Positions 46,735 through 58,576 of a stretch of 64,000 nt of DNA are shown one piece after another. A program made the translations under genes and the position numbers. Origin of the DNA: Zychaea mexicana. Taxonomy: Eukaryota; Mucoromycota; Mucoromycetes; Mucorales; Lichtheimiaceae. The stretch spans positions 62,001 to 126,000 of the forward strand of contig NW_026516759.1 of the NCBI RefSeq assembly GCF_025766255.1, in the 5' to 3' direction. Position 1 is the stretch's first letter. Each line of letters begins with the position of its first letter. The notes below the pieces were generated by a model. The model searched no databases. It saw only the letters and a program-made list of their open reading frames with translations, and was not told the origin of the DNA.

Positions 46735-46842
46735 CCTTGCGGACACCCCCACAAGTATATATTTATAGGATGTGTGTAACCTGATGAGGAAATAGAAGGG
46801 GGTGTCCGTAAGGATTAGAGGGGGGTGTCCGTATCAAAAGCC
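46735..46842 (-). repeat. Right outer terminal inverted repeat (MULE-C 3')
   Basis: Inverse of 11433-11534. It has three GGTGTCCG-type words and ends GGTGTCCGTATCAAAAGCC. It is complete, like the right ends of A (15226-15333) and B. Confidence 0.9.
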
Positions 46843-46851
46843 AACGCGAAA
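46843..46851 (+). repeat. 9-bp target site duplication, right copy
   Basis: AACGCGAAA, same as 11424-11432. The host sequence then continues into the COX7-like promoter. Confidence 0.9.
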
Positions 46852-47004
46852 AGCACTTCTTGGCGATAAAAAACGGGCTGATTTTCCTTTAGCCCAGAGT
46901 GACGTCTCCTCCGATCCCCCAAGAACAACCCCCGCCGCTGTTTTTTTACGGTCTGTTTTTTTTTCGCCTTCAGAAAACCCGTATACTCTTTTTTTTTTTT
47001 CAGA

Positions 47005-47407
47005 ATGTCTCTCGTCAACAGACCCAACCGCATCCTTGAGCAACAGCGATTCTGGCAGGTATGTTATTTATATCGATTCAAAAAGACGAGTCCAGCTCTG
47101 TAGCCGACACACACTTCTTTTTTTTACCCTTATCAACAAAAAATATATTTCGCTCATCCTGAAATTGCTGTTACGATTGTATTGTTAGGCTCCCTCCAAC
47201 CAACTCTTGTACATTCGTGGTCCCAGAGACAAGTTGTTCGTCTACGGTACTTTCCTCGTTCTCGGCACCGGTCTTGCCGGCTCCCTCTGGGGCGCTATCA
47301 GAATGGCACGCGTATGTATATCACTAATATTATCTACTGTGTCTATGGATATGATATTATTCAACCAGTATGGGCTAATCCCCGATCCAAAATAGGGCGA
47401 CAAATAA
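47005..47407 (+). CDS. Cytochrome c oxidase subunit 7-like (yeast Cox7 type)
   Basis: Exons 47005-47058, 47189-47311 and 47396-47407 give 62 residues: MSLVNRPNRILEQQRFWQ, then APSNQLLYIRGPRDKLFVYG, a single membrane helix (TFLVLGTGLAGSLWGAIRMA) and RGDK. The pattern (NRV-xx-LQ-xx-FQ, then RGP-x-D, one TM, AIR) matches yeast Cox7 and related VIIa subunits of complex IV in the inner mitochondrial membrane. The last tiny exon is the best in-frame choice; an alternative acceptor near 47521 would end the protein after one more residue. A pyrimidine tract precedes the ATG. The composite transposon is inserted about 160 bases upstream. Confidence 0.75.
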
Positions 47408-48462
47408 ACGTTGAAAATAACAACCAACGAAAAAAAAAATTGGACCAGTTTAAAAAGAAAGACGTATACACAAAAAAGCATACGGCACCAAAAAAAACAT
47501 CAACTCCATTTTTTTGTTATAGAGCTAGAATATCTCCTCCTAAAGCACTAGATTTTCTCCATATACAGTAAACTATTCTTTCTTTTTTTTAATGCTTGCT
47601 TCTTATACACCACCAACTCTCACGCATGGATTGGATTTCAATATATTGGGGGCCCGTTATGATTGGCCAATGGTAGTGTGACGTAACCCATATGTTTGGT
47701 CTTTAAGCCAGTTGGGAAAACCCTCTCATTACAGAGCCAAATTATAAGAAGAAAAGAGGTGATGATTATAACCATTGGGCATAATTTAACGCTAGATGCA
47801 TAACGAAGCGGTTGCTGATTGTCTTTAATTCCCTGAAATTTGCATCATGATTACAATGTTAGGTTCGGAAACGGTTCGATTGACGGTACTTTATTGTTTT
47901 GGTTCCCTTTTCCGTTTTTACAATTCCGTCTGTGGATTTTGTAAAAGAAAAAAGCATATTTGACAGGCAAACAACTGGAATAACCGACAATTACGTAAAA
48001 TCGCCAACTAAAAAAAAGAAAGAAAGAGAGGTTTTTAAAAAAAAAGGTAAAAAGGAGCCCTGGGTTTGTCACTGGGTAATATATCGGAACTGTAAGTTTT
48101 TTTTTTTGTGCTCAACTCGCATGTACATGATATCTTTTTGCAACCTCTAGGAGAGAGTGCCTATTTAACCCACTACCGAAAGCAAGGGAAAAAAAGAACG
48201 CACAGACAACAAATAACAACAAGGACGCAAACAAAGAAAAGAGAGACCTCTCCCAGGAAGAAAGAAAGAAAAAAAAGGACCACTCTAGAAAGACCGAACC
48301 AGAGCGTCTTTTCTTTCCTATTTCCCCTCCACTTCCCTCCGCAACAAAGAACGAACGAACGGACGGACAAACGAACGGCGGCATAAAATACTTACGCAAA
48401 CGACTTTGCAAAAAGTGGTTGTTCACTCGTCTTAAAGCAGTTCCACACGATTCCCTCTCCAC
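47408..48462. other. Intergenic, COX7-like to Cdh1
   Basis: No supported ORF. Long A and T runs; a purine-rich stretch at 48180-48290 is probably the 5' UTR and promoter of the Cdh1 gene. CCAAT-type word GATTGGCCAATGG near 47662. Confidence 0.5.
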
Positions 48463-48471
48463 ATGCGATGA
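48463..48471 (+). promoter_or_regulatory. Minimal uORF (ATG CGA TGA) overlapping the Cdh1 start
   Basis: The three-codon uORF stops with TGA that overlaps the main ATG (ATGA at 48468-48471). Ribosomes would have to reinitiate or leaky-scan to translate Cdh1. Confidence 0.5.
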
Positions 48472-50561
48472 GCAGCACCTACAAGTCAAAGTTACGTTCT
48501 GCCTCACGAGCAAAACTTGAAGCAACGAGGTCCTCTGAGGACGAGCCAATGTCAGAGGACACTGGTAGAACAGCTGGAGGTGGCGCATCGACCGATGGTA
48601 TGAATTCAACGGATCAGATCACCGACGATCCGACGCTACTACCCAGCCCACGAACACCTCCCATAACGGACCTTGGTGAAACGCCGGAATATCCGGACCT
48701 TGACGCTTTGTTTCCACCTTCTCCACACGGCAGACGACGACATCAGATTTATGGCGACAGGTACTTGACAATTCTTGTTTCCTTGTTTCTTGCTTCAATG
48801 TAACTCGTTGCAATTGCCTGAGATATATTCTGTGTCTAAATTCATTTTTTTGCGGAATAGATTTATACCCTTACGCGATGACAGCTCTGTACGAGATTAC
48901 CATTTATTAGATTCACCGAGTACAGGATCAAGGAATCCTTACGCAGATCCTGAATATCATTCCGAAACACGTAAGTCCTATTGGGCAGATTGTAAACGAG
49001 CGACAGTGAAAGAGGGAAAAGAAAAAGCGGTAGAGAGCAGGATAGGGCAATTGAAAGAAAAGTGGAAAGGGAGTTTGTTATAGGAGAGAAATGTATGTGT
49101 TATGTATGTGTATGTACGTTTTAATTGACAAATGTATGTATATTTGGACATGCGTACACACCACCATTGTAGGCCACCGACAACGACGGCTTAGCGCATT
49201 CTATCGTGCCGAGATAATGGGCGATCAGTCAGCAGCAGACGAGTATACTATGCCGGACACGCTGCGGACGCCACGGCGAGTATTCCATTACAGCAATAGC
49301 AGCACTCCTAGACGATCACCCTCACCGACCTTTGAATCACCAAGCGGCCCACGGTACCAGGCATCTCCATTTGGCGACGCGGGTCTTCGCATTCTGTCTG
49401 CACCTCATCGCCCGGCACGACATATTAGCCGGACAGCTATCAAAATCCTCGACGCACCTGAGCTTCAGGTAAGGCCACACATATAAAAAAAGGGGAGCAA
49501 TGGCAAACCAGATATAAAGGAGGGAAGATCAGAAATTGATACATGATGCGTATTTTAGGATGATTTCTATCTAAATTTGGTGGATTGGGGTAATAATGAT
49601 TGCTTGGCAGTGGGATTGGGTTCATGCGTATATCTCTGGAACGCAAATACAAGTAGAGTTACCAAATTATGCGACTTTGTCAACGATGCAATATCATCCG
49701 TAAGCTGGGCCAAGCAAGGGTCACATCTAGCCATTGGCACGAACAAAGGCGCTGTCTTGTTATGGGACACGGAAACTTCGCGACGCGTACGAACGTGGTC
49801 GGGTCACACATCACGTACAGGTAAGAGTTGAAATGACGTCAAGTGCTGGTTTTGTTTACAAGTTCACATGCTAACACATGGATTGATTGTAAGGCGCGCT
49901 TGCATGGAGCTCCAACATTCTGACGTCAGGCAGCCGAGATCACAAAATATACCATCGCGACGTACGGTCACCCAGCCAATACTTTCGCGAACTCAACGAA
50001 CACGTACAAGAGGTGTGCGGGCTGAAATGGAACGAAGAAGGAACGATGCTTGCCTCGGGAGGCAACGACAACAATTTACTGATATGGAGCTCACATCAAA
50101 ACAACCTTTTATGGAAGTTTAGAGACCACACAGCCGCGGTCAAAGCCATAGGGTGGAGCCCACATACGCGCGGGATGCTTGCGAGCGGCGGCGGTACAGC
50201 GGACAAAACAATCAAGTTTTGGAACGCCATATCCGGGGCAGCCATATCGTCCCATGACACTGGGTCGCAGGTGTGTAATGTGGCATGGTCCAAAAAGACA
50301 AACGAGATTGTCAGCACGCACGGCTATGCGAGCAACTCGGACAATTCGTCGAACCAAGTGATTGTGTGGAAGGCGAACAACATGCAGCGCGTGGCGACGC
50401 TGTCGGGACACTCGAGTCGTGTCCTGTACATGTCGCTAAGCCAGGATGGTAGCACGGTAGTAACAGGCGCAGGCGATGAAACGTTACGTTTCTGGGACGT
50501 TTTCTCGACGGCTGAGGTCATTCGACGTGAACCCGAGGATCGACGCGAGTGTCTTAGGTAG
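48468..50561 (+). CDS. Cdh1/Fizzy-related APC/C activator (WD40)
   Basis: Exons 48468-48760, 48861-48970, 49173-49468, 49559-49820 and 49894-50561 give 542 residues, phases consistent. The C-box DRFIPLR lies across the first junction. A Ser/Pro-rich region with SPSTGSR follows, then KILDAPELQDDFYLNLVDW and seven WD repeats, including LAVGLGSCVYLWNA, EVCGLKWNEEGTMLASGGND, LASGGGTADKTIKFW, DTGSQVCNVAWSKKTNEIVS and VLYMSLSQDGSTVVTGAGDE. These identify the Cdh1/FZR1 group, which brings D-box and KEN substrates to the anaphase-promoting complex in late mitosis and G1. Oddities: HTSRTGALAW for the usual HTARVGALAW, a short insert (SNSDNSS) in one repeat, and a C-terminus ending ECLR where IR is usual. 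A downstream exon beginning at 50849 could alternatively follow. Confidence 0.92.
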
Positions 50562-51115
50562 AAAGACTCTTTCAAAAACACAACCTCTCTCCCCTTCACA
50601 CTACTACAACACACTACTACTTTTTACTGCAACTATTCACATACACACTCTTGCTCTCGCTTCTATTTCATTTTCCATCATCATCTTCATCATCTTCTTC
50701 TTTTTTCTATCCTGCCGTTATATCTTCTTCTTACCATAGCACATATTTCCACAAGCACACAGACACAGACACAGACACAGACACACACACACACCACGCT
50801 TCTGCTCTCCAAATATACCACTTTTCCTTTTTTCTTTTGTGTACAGAAACGATGAAAACGAAAAGACAATGCAAAATTGGCGTTTAGCATAAACGGAGCA
50901 AATGTGATCTGGGCTTGCGCTGATATATTTTTAGACTCGTTCTAAACTTGGCAAGTCGTTGTTTTTGGGACTTGAAAATTCGGAACGGGCTTAGTTGCGT
51001 GAAGAAAAGCCAAGCAATCAGAGCTTGGCAGCCTTTTTATTTTTTTTTTCTCTCTTCCCACTAGTTTCATACTTCTTCAACTCAAATTCCATCGTCTCTT
51101 ATCATCATCCGTCAA
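50562..51115. other. Intergenic with CA-type microsatellite
   Basis: CT-rich 3' region of the Cdh1 gene and promoter of the next gene. A (CAGACA)/(CA) simple repeat lies at about 50757-50794. No ORF supported. Confidence 0.5.
50757..50794. repeat. ACAGAC/AC microsatellite
   Basis: Four ACAGAC-type units followed by a pure AC run. Confidence 0.8.
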
Positions 51116-52129
51116 ATGTACAGTCATAATCAAAAGAACGATACCCATCCGGATCCATTTGCTGGACAATACCCACCGCCTCCACCACCACCAGAATCGT
51201 ATGCTCCTACATCCTCAGGGACGCCACCGGCAGCGGCGGTGACGGCAGCAATGTCCGTTCCTGCAGCTTCGACGGCATACTATCCACCCGTTGCACCGCA
51301 ACAGACAGGCTACTTTCCACAAGAACCGCAAGAGCATCCATGGCCAACCGATTCTGCTTACAGTAGCCAGCCATCCACAACAACAGCAGCAATGCAACAA
51401 CAGCAGCAAGACTATTACCATCCTCCACAGCAACAGCCGTCGTATGACCACCGACAATCCTATGATCATCGCCCGTCCTACGATCAGCCCTACGCACAGC
51501 CATCCTACCGACACCACGACCCAGCAACATACTACCCGCACCCTAATACCAGCTACTACACAGAAGACCTTGACGGCCCATCATCACCCAACACGCCCAT
51601 TATCCATAAAACGGAACCTGAAAATAGCAGCAGTAACAACAACAAGGAAGACGATGAAGAACAACACGACAAACCAAAGAGTAAAAGTGGAGGCGGATGG
51701 TTCAAAAGGAAGCAAAAGGTGGAGTCGACGCCACCACCACCAGCCATGTCAGGCCCATGTCCTGCACCGGAAGATGAAAAGCCTACATACCAGCGACCCC
51801 ATGATCCAGAGGACGGCGGAGGCTTCAGGAATAGCTGCTGCTGCTATAACCCAGCATTGACATGCTGTTCGTTCTTTTGTATGTTGATCGCGATTGCTTT
51901 TTTGGCGGGCGGTATTGCGCTCATGGTTGCTTCCAAGATTGTTCGGGATCGGTGCAACAACGAGTGTGGCGGCAGTGCGGACGAAACCCTGAGCAATTGT
52001 ACGGTCCTGTGCTCAAATGTGCTTCATGACGGATTACTTTATGGAGGAGCGGCTGTCACTGGCCTTGCCGGTATAGCAGTGATATGGAGATTATTTATGT
52101 GGTGCTGTGCTGGTTGTTCCAGGAAATAA
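51116..52129 (+). CDS. Pro/Gln/Tyr-rich two-TM membrane protein, unknown
   Basis: Single-exon ORF of 337 residues starting MYSHNQKNDTHPDPFAGQ. Residues 1-200 are disordered: a PPPPPPP run, poly-Gln, and YDHR-type repeats (SYDHRPSYDQP). Then comes a Lys-rich patch (KPKSKSGGGWFKRKQK). From about residue 240 a Cys cluster (SCCCYNPALTCC) precedes TM1 (about 252-272, CMLIAIAFLAGGIALMVA). A Cys-rich loop with four Cys follows (CNNECGG, NCTVLC), then TM2 (about 307-329) and a short CCAGCSRK tail. The juxtamembrane cysteines could be palmitoylated. No family was recognised; the architecture recalls adaptor-like membrane proteins with proline-rich cytosolic arms. Confidence 0.8.
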   Translation: MYSHNQKNDTHPDPFAGQYPPPPPPPESYAPTSSGTPPAAAVTAAMSVPAASTAYYPPVAPQQTGYFPQEPQEHPWPTDSAYSSQPSTTTAAMQQQQQDYYHPPQQQPSYDHRQSYDHRPSYDQPYAQPSYRHHDPATYYPHPNTSYYTEDLDGPSSPNTPIIHKTEPENSSSNNNKEDDEEQHDKPKSKSGGGWFKRKQKVESTPPPPAMSGPCPAPEDEKPTYQRPHDPEDGGGFRNSCCCYNPALTCCSFFCMLIAIAFLAGGIALMVASKIVRDRCNNECGGSADETLSNCTVLCSNVLHDGLLYGGAAVTGLAGIAVIWRLFMWCCAGCSRK

Positions 52130-54645
52130 GGATTATAAATAAAGAATTCAGTAAAAAGCAATCTCTTATTACTACTTGGTGCACGCATGCTGGCTTTAGC
52201 CACATTCCTTCAGTTATGTCACACTACGCGCGTTTCATGTTGGATCGGGGAGGGGGGGGGCATCACAGAAATTTTACTACTGGAACTGAGAATTTGACAC
52301 CATCACTGTACGTATAGCGAAACCTTAATGTATATTACGCTTAAACATGAACATTAAGTACACTTCTCTACCTATTTTACTTGCTTTGGCCTAGTACGGA
52401 CGCGCCGGCTTTTCTTTTGCTGCCAAGTCTTGATATGTATATATGACATCTTTGGTTATGCTACACAGAGCTTCTTGCATAATTGTCGCATAAAGAGAGC
52501 ATCCTTTGTATAATGTTTAACTTCTCCTGATCAATAGTCTAAAAAGAGACAGCCTTTAATCTCTTTTCATGAAGATATCATAGTAAGGGCTATGATATTA
52601 TGCGATCCAAAAGTGGCAAAGAGCACGGCGCTGGTGACATTCATAATCAAAAGCCCAAATTGTACTTGATACAATCCCATTCGCTTGCTCACTATGATAC
52701 TGTACACCTTCATCTAAAGAATGTATTATAGAAAATATATGAATACGCAGACACTTTCTACTGCAAGTACGAAATATCCAAATGATGTGTGTTGCTAGTA
52801 TATTGACAAAGCAAAACAGATTTGGAATCATACCAGCAACAACAACGATACTCAAAATACCAACATTTGCAGTAACAGCGGTACATCAACAGCAGCTGCT
52901 ACTCATGTATGCTAATTGACGGACTCTTACGTAAACCAAGGAGTTTGTATAATATGTAAAAATAATGACGGCTTATTCTAGCAAGGACGGAGAGAAAAGT
53001 AGCGAGACCTTACTGCAGTTCCTTAATGATTTGCTCACCGGATCAAAAATGTAGATGGGACACGCCACTCTGCAAATATACATGACTTTCTTTAGATATT
53101 GTTGTATAGACCTCGTTAAGCAGACTTTCAATGTGCTGGGCTAGCTTATAATTTACGACGGTAAGAGAACTTTTTTTCCTGTCCATGTTGCATAACTCTA
53201 ATCTACATTCTATTGGTATTATACTTGAAGCATCCAACCATGTATACCTAAAGCTACACTTCCTGTCTTTGTTTACAGTCATATGCGTAAAAATAACGAA
53301 AAAATGCATCATTTATCCGCTTCTCTTGGACAACTTAACTCCCTTGATGCTATTACTAAGGGAATTATTTTCTTTTATATACATTATAACTGCCCGCGCA
53401 GCTACTGCTGCGTTACAAATGAGAGGATTTGATAGCACACACATATTCCTCTTTTGCTTTCCGGTGCGCTTTTCCGCAGTTGTTTGTTGCTTACTGTCAT
53501 TTTTCTTTCATACACATTTGTGTGATGTGATATCTTATCGATTTCCTCTCCCCACATCTCGTCAAGACGGGAAAAGTTATCCAAGGTCTAAGATGTATTT
53601 TCCCAAAATATATAGATTGGATTTACAAAAGGTAATCTTACCGACAAGTAATGTCGGTATAAGCGGGTCCAACAGACAATTATCTTAGTTGGATCGTCGG
53701 TTGTGTGACTATTTGCTAGTTGCTAGACTATTTTTGTTTTAGTTTATTCTATGCAAAGAGCAAGGTGAAGAAATCGATTCCAGCTCGGCTGAAAAATAAA
53801 GAACACCAAAACCTTGGCTTGTATCCCGAGCTGGACGGCAGCAAGTAGTATGTAAAAAATTACGGCACCTTTTTTTTTAATGGAATGAGCTTAGCATTTA
53901 TTAGTGATAATTTGCCTAAAACGGGATAGTAACATTGCTTGACGAATGCTTGTACAAGCTTCATGACGATCATTTATAGTTTAGCATACGGGAAATTGTT
54001 GAATTAGCTGAAAAAGTTACAATGCAGCACACACACATATAGCACGCCTATGAATCTTATTCTTCGCTGCTGTATCCAAGCGAAGGCACGGAGGAAATGC
54101 CATTGCTAACATTCCCTGCTGTTGAATTACCCTAATATTGATCTTTTCCAATATGACCTTTTAACGTCTATTTGCCATTAAGTGCACTTTTAAAGAGCAT
54201 CGTAATGCAAAATCTAAAGTTCCAAGCAGTTATTACAAAAAGTCAAGTACACCGAGAAAAGCGTCTGCTCGAAAATTGGAAACGTTTAAAATCATACGTT
54301 GTACGGATTAACTTTCGTCCAGATTATTATTTTTTCTGCCTCGATCTTGTGATTCTCTGGGGTAATATACAGCAGGGTAATACATGATCGTAGGAAGATC
54401 AGATGGTGTCTCCGTTGCACCCATTTTACTGTCCCACCAACGCTGTTGCTTCATTCAAATGTATGATATACCTACTGTCTAATATCATTGCGGCAACAAC
54501 GGAGATCATAAACAGAGGGAAACGGGAACAGCCATCCACAAGTTTCTCATCTTCTCTATAGCAAGCGATTGGAAAAACTGAATATTCATAGAGTTACCCG
54601 CGGCGGGGAAGAAAGCAATTAAGACGTAATGCAGTTATCGATGTG
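52130..54645. other. Gene-poor region
   Basis: About 2.5 kb with only short, motif-free ORFs on both strands, AT-rich. No inverted termini or tandem repeats were evident. The last few hundred bases are probably glucoamylase promoter. Confidence 0.45.
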
Positions 54646-54653
54646 TATATAAA
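54646..54653 (+). promoter_or_regulatory. TATA box of glucoamylase gene
   Basis: TATATAAA 116 bases before the ATG, followed by a C/T-rich leader, as in highly expressed fungal genes. Confidence 0.6.
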
Positions 54654-54768
54654 GGCATGATCGCTCGCGTTGGATTGACAGAACATCAATCAATAACTTG
54701 TTGTCCTTATTCTCTTTCCTTTGCTCCCATCACATTCTTTGTTTCCTTCTAACTACCACTAAACAATA

Positions 54769-56667
<1,899 letters not shown>

Positions 56668-57006
56668 ATAGTTAAATAGAGCTTCTATCATCATCAGCAT
56701 ATGTTATGAATTCTCTACTATTGCTACCTCATAACTTAGCGATCCCTTCACACTCCTTATTATTTCAATACTTTATATTATCCAAGTATACAAAAATAAA
56801 CCATATAGCTTTCGAATCAGATATATACCATTTTCAATAGAATGAGCGTACTCATAAGAATTTCGAGTGCGGTGTATCATCATGCAAAATAAGCATTACT
56901 GTGTAAGCATATCTCTTTAACCAATTTTTTTCTATCGGGGCCCTGAATTCCTTCTAGCCGCAAAAGACCTTGACACGCTCTTTTCTATTTTACCTTAAAC
57001 TTCATA
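56668..57006. other. Intergenic, glucoamylase to TRAPPC4
   Basis: AT-rich, no ORF supported. It holds the glucoamylase 3' region (AATAAA at about 56794) and the TRAPPC4 promoter. Confidence 0.5.
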
Positions 57007-57588
57007 ATGATTTTCTCCTTGTACATCATCAACAAAGCTGGTGGTTTAGTGTACCAGAAAGACTTTACCAACAACCTAGAAAAACTTTCCAGTAACGAGT
57101 ACCTTGTTCTCGCGGGTACATTCCACGGGTAAATTACAAATTTTGACGACGTGTTTCTACAAGTATTGATAACAATTTCATTATGCTCATCCATTCTCGT
57201 ATATGCTGTCAATAAAGCGTACACGCCATTACCTCGAAAATCTCTCCAGTACATAACTCGTCAGGCGTTGAACTGCTAGAAGCAGACAATTTTAAACTTT
57301 ACTGTTTCCAAACCCTCACCGGTAATAATATCATCTAAAGGAGGAGGAGAAAGGAAAGGAAACATTGTAATAGGGTATTCAAAAGGCATGATAATCTTTC
57401 CAGGCACCAAGTTTCTCCTCATCACCTCACCACAGCAAAACAGCGTAGATCCGTACATGAAAAAGATATACGATATCTACAGCGACTTTGTCATGAAAAA
57501 TCCATTCCATACGCCCGAAATGCCTATTCGATCCGACCAATTTGACCAATCCCTACTAAAATTCATCAAAACCATCAACGGCCCGTAA
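57007..57588 (+). CDS. TRAPP subunit 4 (Trs23/TRAPPC4), sybindin-like longin
   Basis: Exons 57007-57128, 57218-57321 and 57404-57588 give 136 residues. The longin start is [20 protein letters not shown], and the core is [20 protein letters not shown] and TKFLLIT. The C-terminal signature [20 protein letters not shown], then [16 protein letters not shown], is diagnostic for TRAPPC4. TRAPP is the Ypt1/Rab1 exchange factor at ER-Golgi membranes. Animal TRAPPC4 is about 219 residues because of a PDZ-like insert after the first strands; this protein lacks it. Convergent with mL43. Confidence 0.92.
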
Positions 57589-57813
57589 AAAAAACAAGAA
57601 ACCTGTACACTACTACTGTGATAGCAATGCATATCGAAAATATATATATATATCCAGCGATCAAATGACGAACGACAACGGTTTTGCTTTTTATACAATT
57701 GAGGAAAAGAAATATGGTGCAAAAAAGGATGTGTGTATGTATGTGTGTAAAGAGGGAGAAAGAGAGGGACGGAGAGAGAGAAAGAAGCAAAGTATACGAA
57801 ACATAAAAAGAGT

Positions 57814-58394
57814 CTAGATGGTATGAGGGTTTGTATGGAATGGTGACCAAACGCCTCGAACGCTCTCAGTCGTGGAAATGACAGGCTTCTTTGCCAAGTT
57901 CTTCAATTTGGCACCGCTTGAGTCGCGCAAAAGATCAACTTTCTTCGCAATTTCTGAAGGTGTCATGTTGCGTGTGCAGATAACTTTGTCGCGACCATTC
58001 ACTGTAAAAATAGATAATTGGAGCTGGTCAATAACATATACAGCATGACTAACGTAACTAATATACGAAACATACAATAGTTGCCACGGACGACAGGATG
58101 GTGGTGAGGTCTTGGCTCCACGATAATTTCAATTTGTGGGTTTTCGCGTGCAAAGTTGGCGAGATCCTTCTTGATGAATTCACTGAATGGAGTAGCATTC
58201 AAATAGTAATTTGCGTTAATGGTTTTTGTTCGTAAACAAGAATGTTGACAGTTGCATTGGGTGTAATATTCTTACATCATGCCCTTGTTAGATCCCCATC
58301 GTTCGCAGTAGTTGAACACCAAGCTTTTGCATTGAAGTACGAAAGCGCCAGCACCATTGTTGGTCTTTGGCAGCGCTCTTGCGATGGCCGACAT
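57814..58394 (-). CDS. Mitochondrial ribosomal protein mL43 (L51/S25/CI-B8 domain)
   Basis: Exons 58394-58276, 58182-58076 and 58001-57814 give 137 residues in phase. It begins MSAIARALPKTNNGAGAFVL, with CERWGSNKGMIEFIKKDL, then FARENPQIEIIVEPRPHHHP and VVRGNYLNGRDKVICTRNMT, the conserved thioredoxin-like core of mL43. The C-terminus is VRGVWSPFHTNPHT, matching the family ending. It is a component of the mitochondrial large ribosomal subunit. The start ATG is only about 180 bases from the divergent Mrd1 gene, so the two probably share a bidirectional promoter. Confidence 0.92.
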
Positions 58395-58576
58395 GATATA
58401 TGTATTGTCTAGTTTAAAAATAAAAGAAAAGTGCGCTGGGCCAACAGCCTGAAAATTCAAAGTGTTCGACAATGACTGCTGCTTAGTGACTCTTTTTGCC
58501 ATTTTCATCCCACTTCCTCTATTCTTTTTTTTTTCTGCTTTTTTTTTCCTTGCCTTTGTCCTCCGCCAACAACGAA

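Larger units (their letters stand above)
11433..46842. mobile_element. 35.4-kb composite MULE-cargo-MULE-cargo-MULE element
   Basis: Outer ends are inverted repeats of one MULE family and are bracketed by one 9-bp target duplication. Inside are MULE-A (11433-15333), cargo copy 1 (15334-22213), MULE-B (22214-26093), cargo copy 2 (26094-42944) and MULE-C (42945-46842), all in the same orientation. Flanks of the inner MULE ends are TGAACCAGA (right of A and B) and GTATTAAAA (left of B and C), never duplicated across an individual MULE. The block therefore behaves as one insertion. It arose either by transposition of a composite unit followed by tandem amplification, or by recombination of MULE-plus-cargo circles into a resident MULE. 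Confidence 0.85.
42945..46842 (+). mobile_element. MULE-C, right-hand copy with intact transposase
   Basis: 3.9 kb. The left terminus has the same 22-base deletion as MULE-B; the right terminus is complete and forms the outer right end of the composite, followed by AACGCGAAA. It has an uninterrupted transposase and a disabled OTU segment. Confidence 0.9.

Noticed and set aside
11433..46842. Reading the block as three independent MULE insertions
   Set aside because: Independent insertions would give a 9-bp duplication around each MULE; only the outermost pair matches.
49440..50614. Several minus-strand ORFs up to 100 residues
   Set aside because: Antisense of Cdh1 WD40 exons.
51207..51860. 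Minus and second plus ORFs of 107-189 residues
   Set aside because: Shadows of the low-complexity two-TM protein gene.
53185..53688. 167-residue plus ORF in the gene-poor region
   Set aside because: Hydrophobic but irregular composition, unsuitable start context, no motif; left out.
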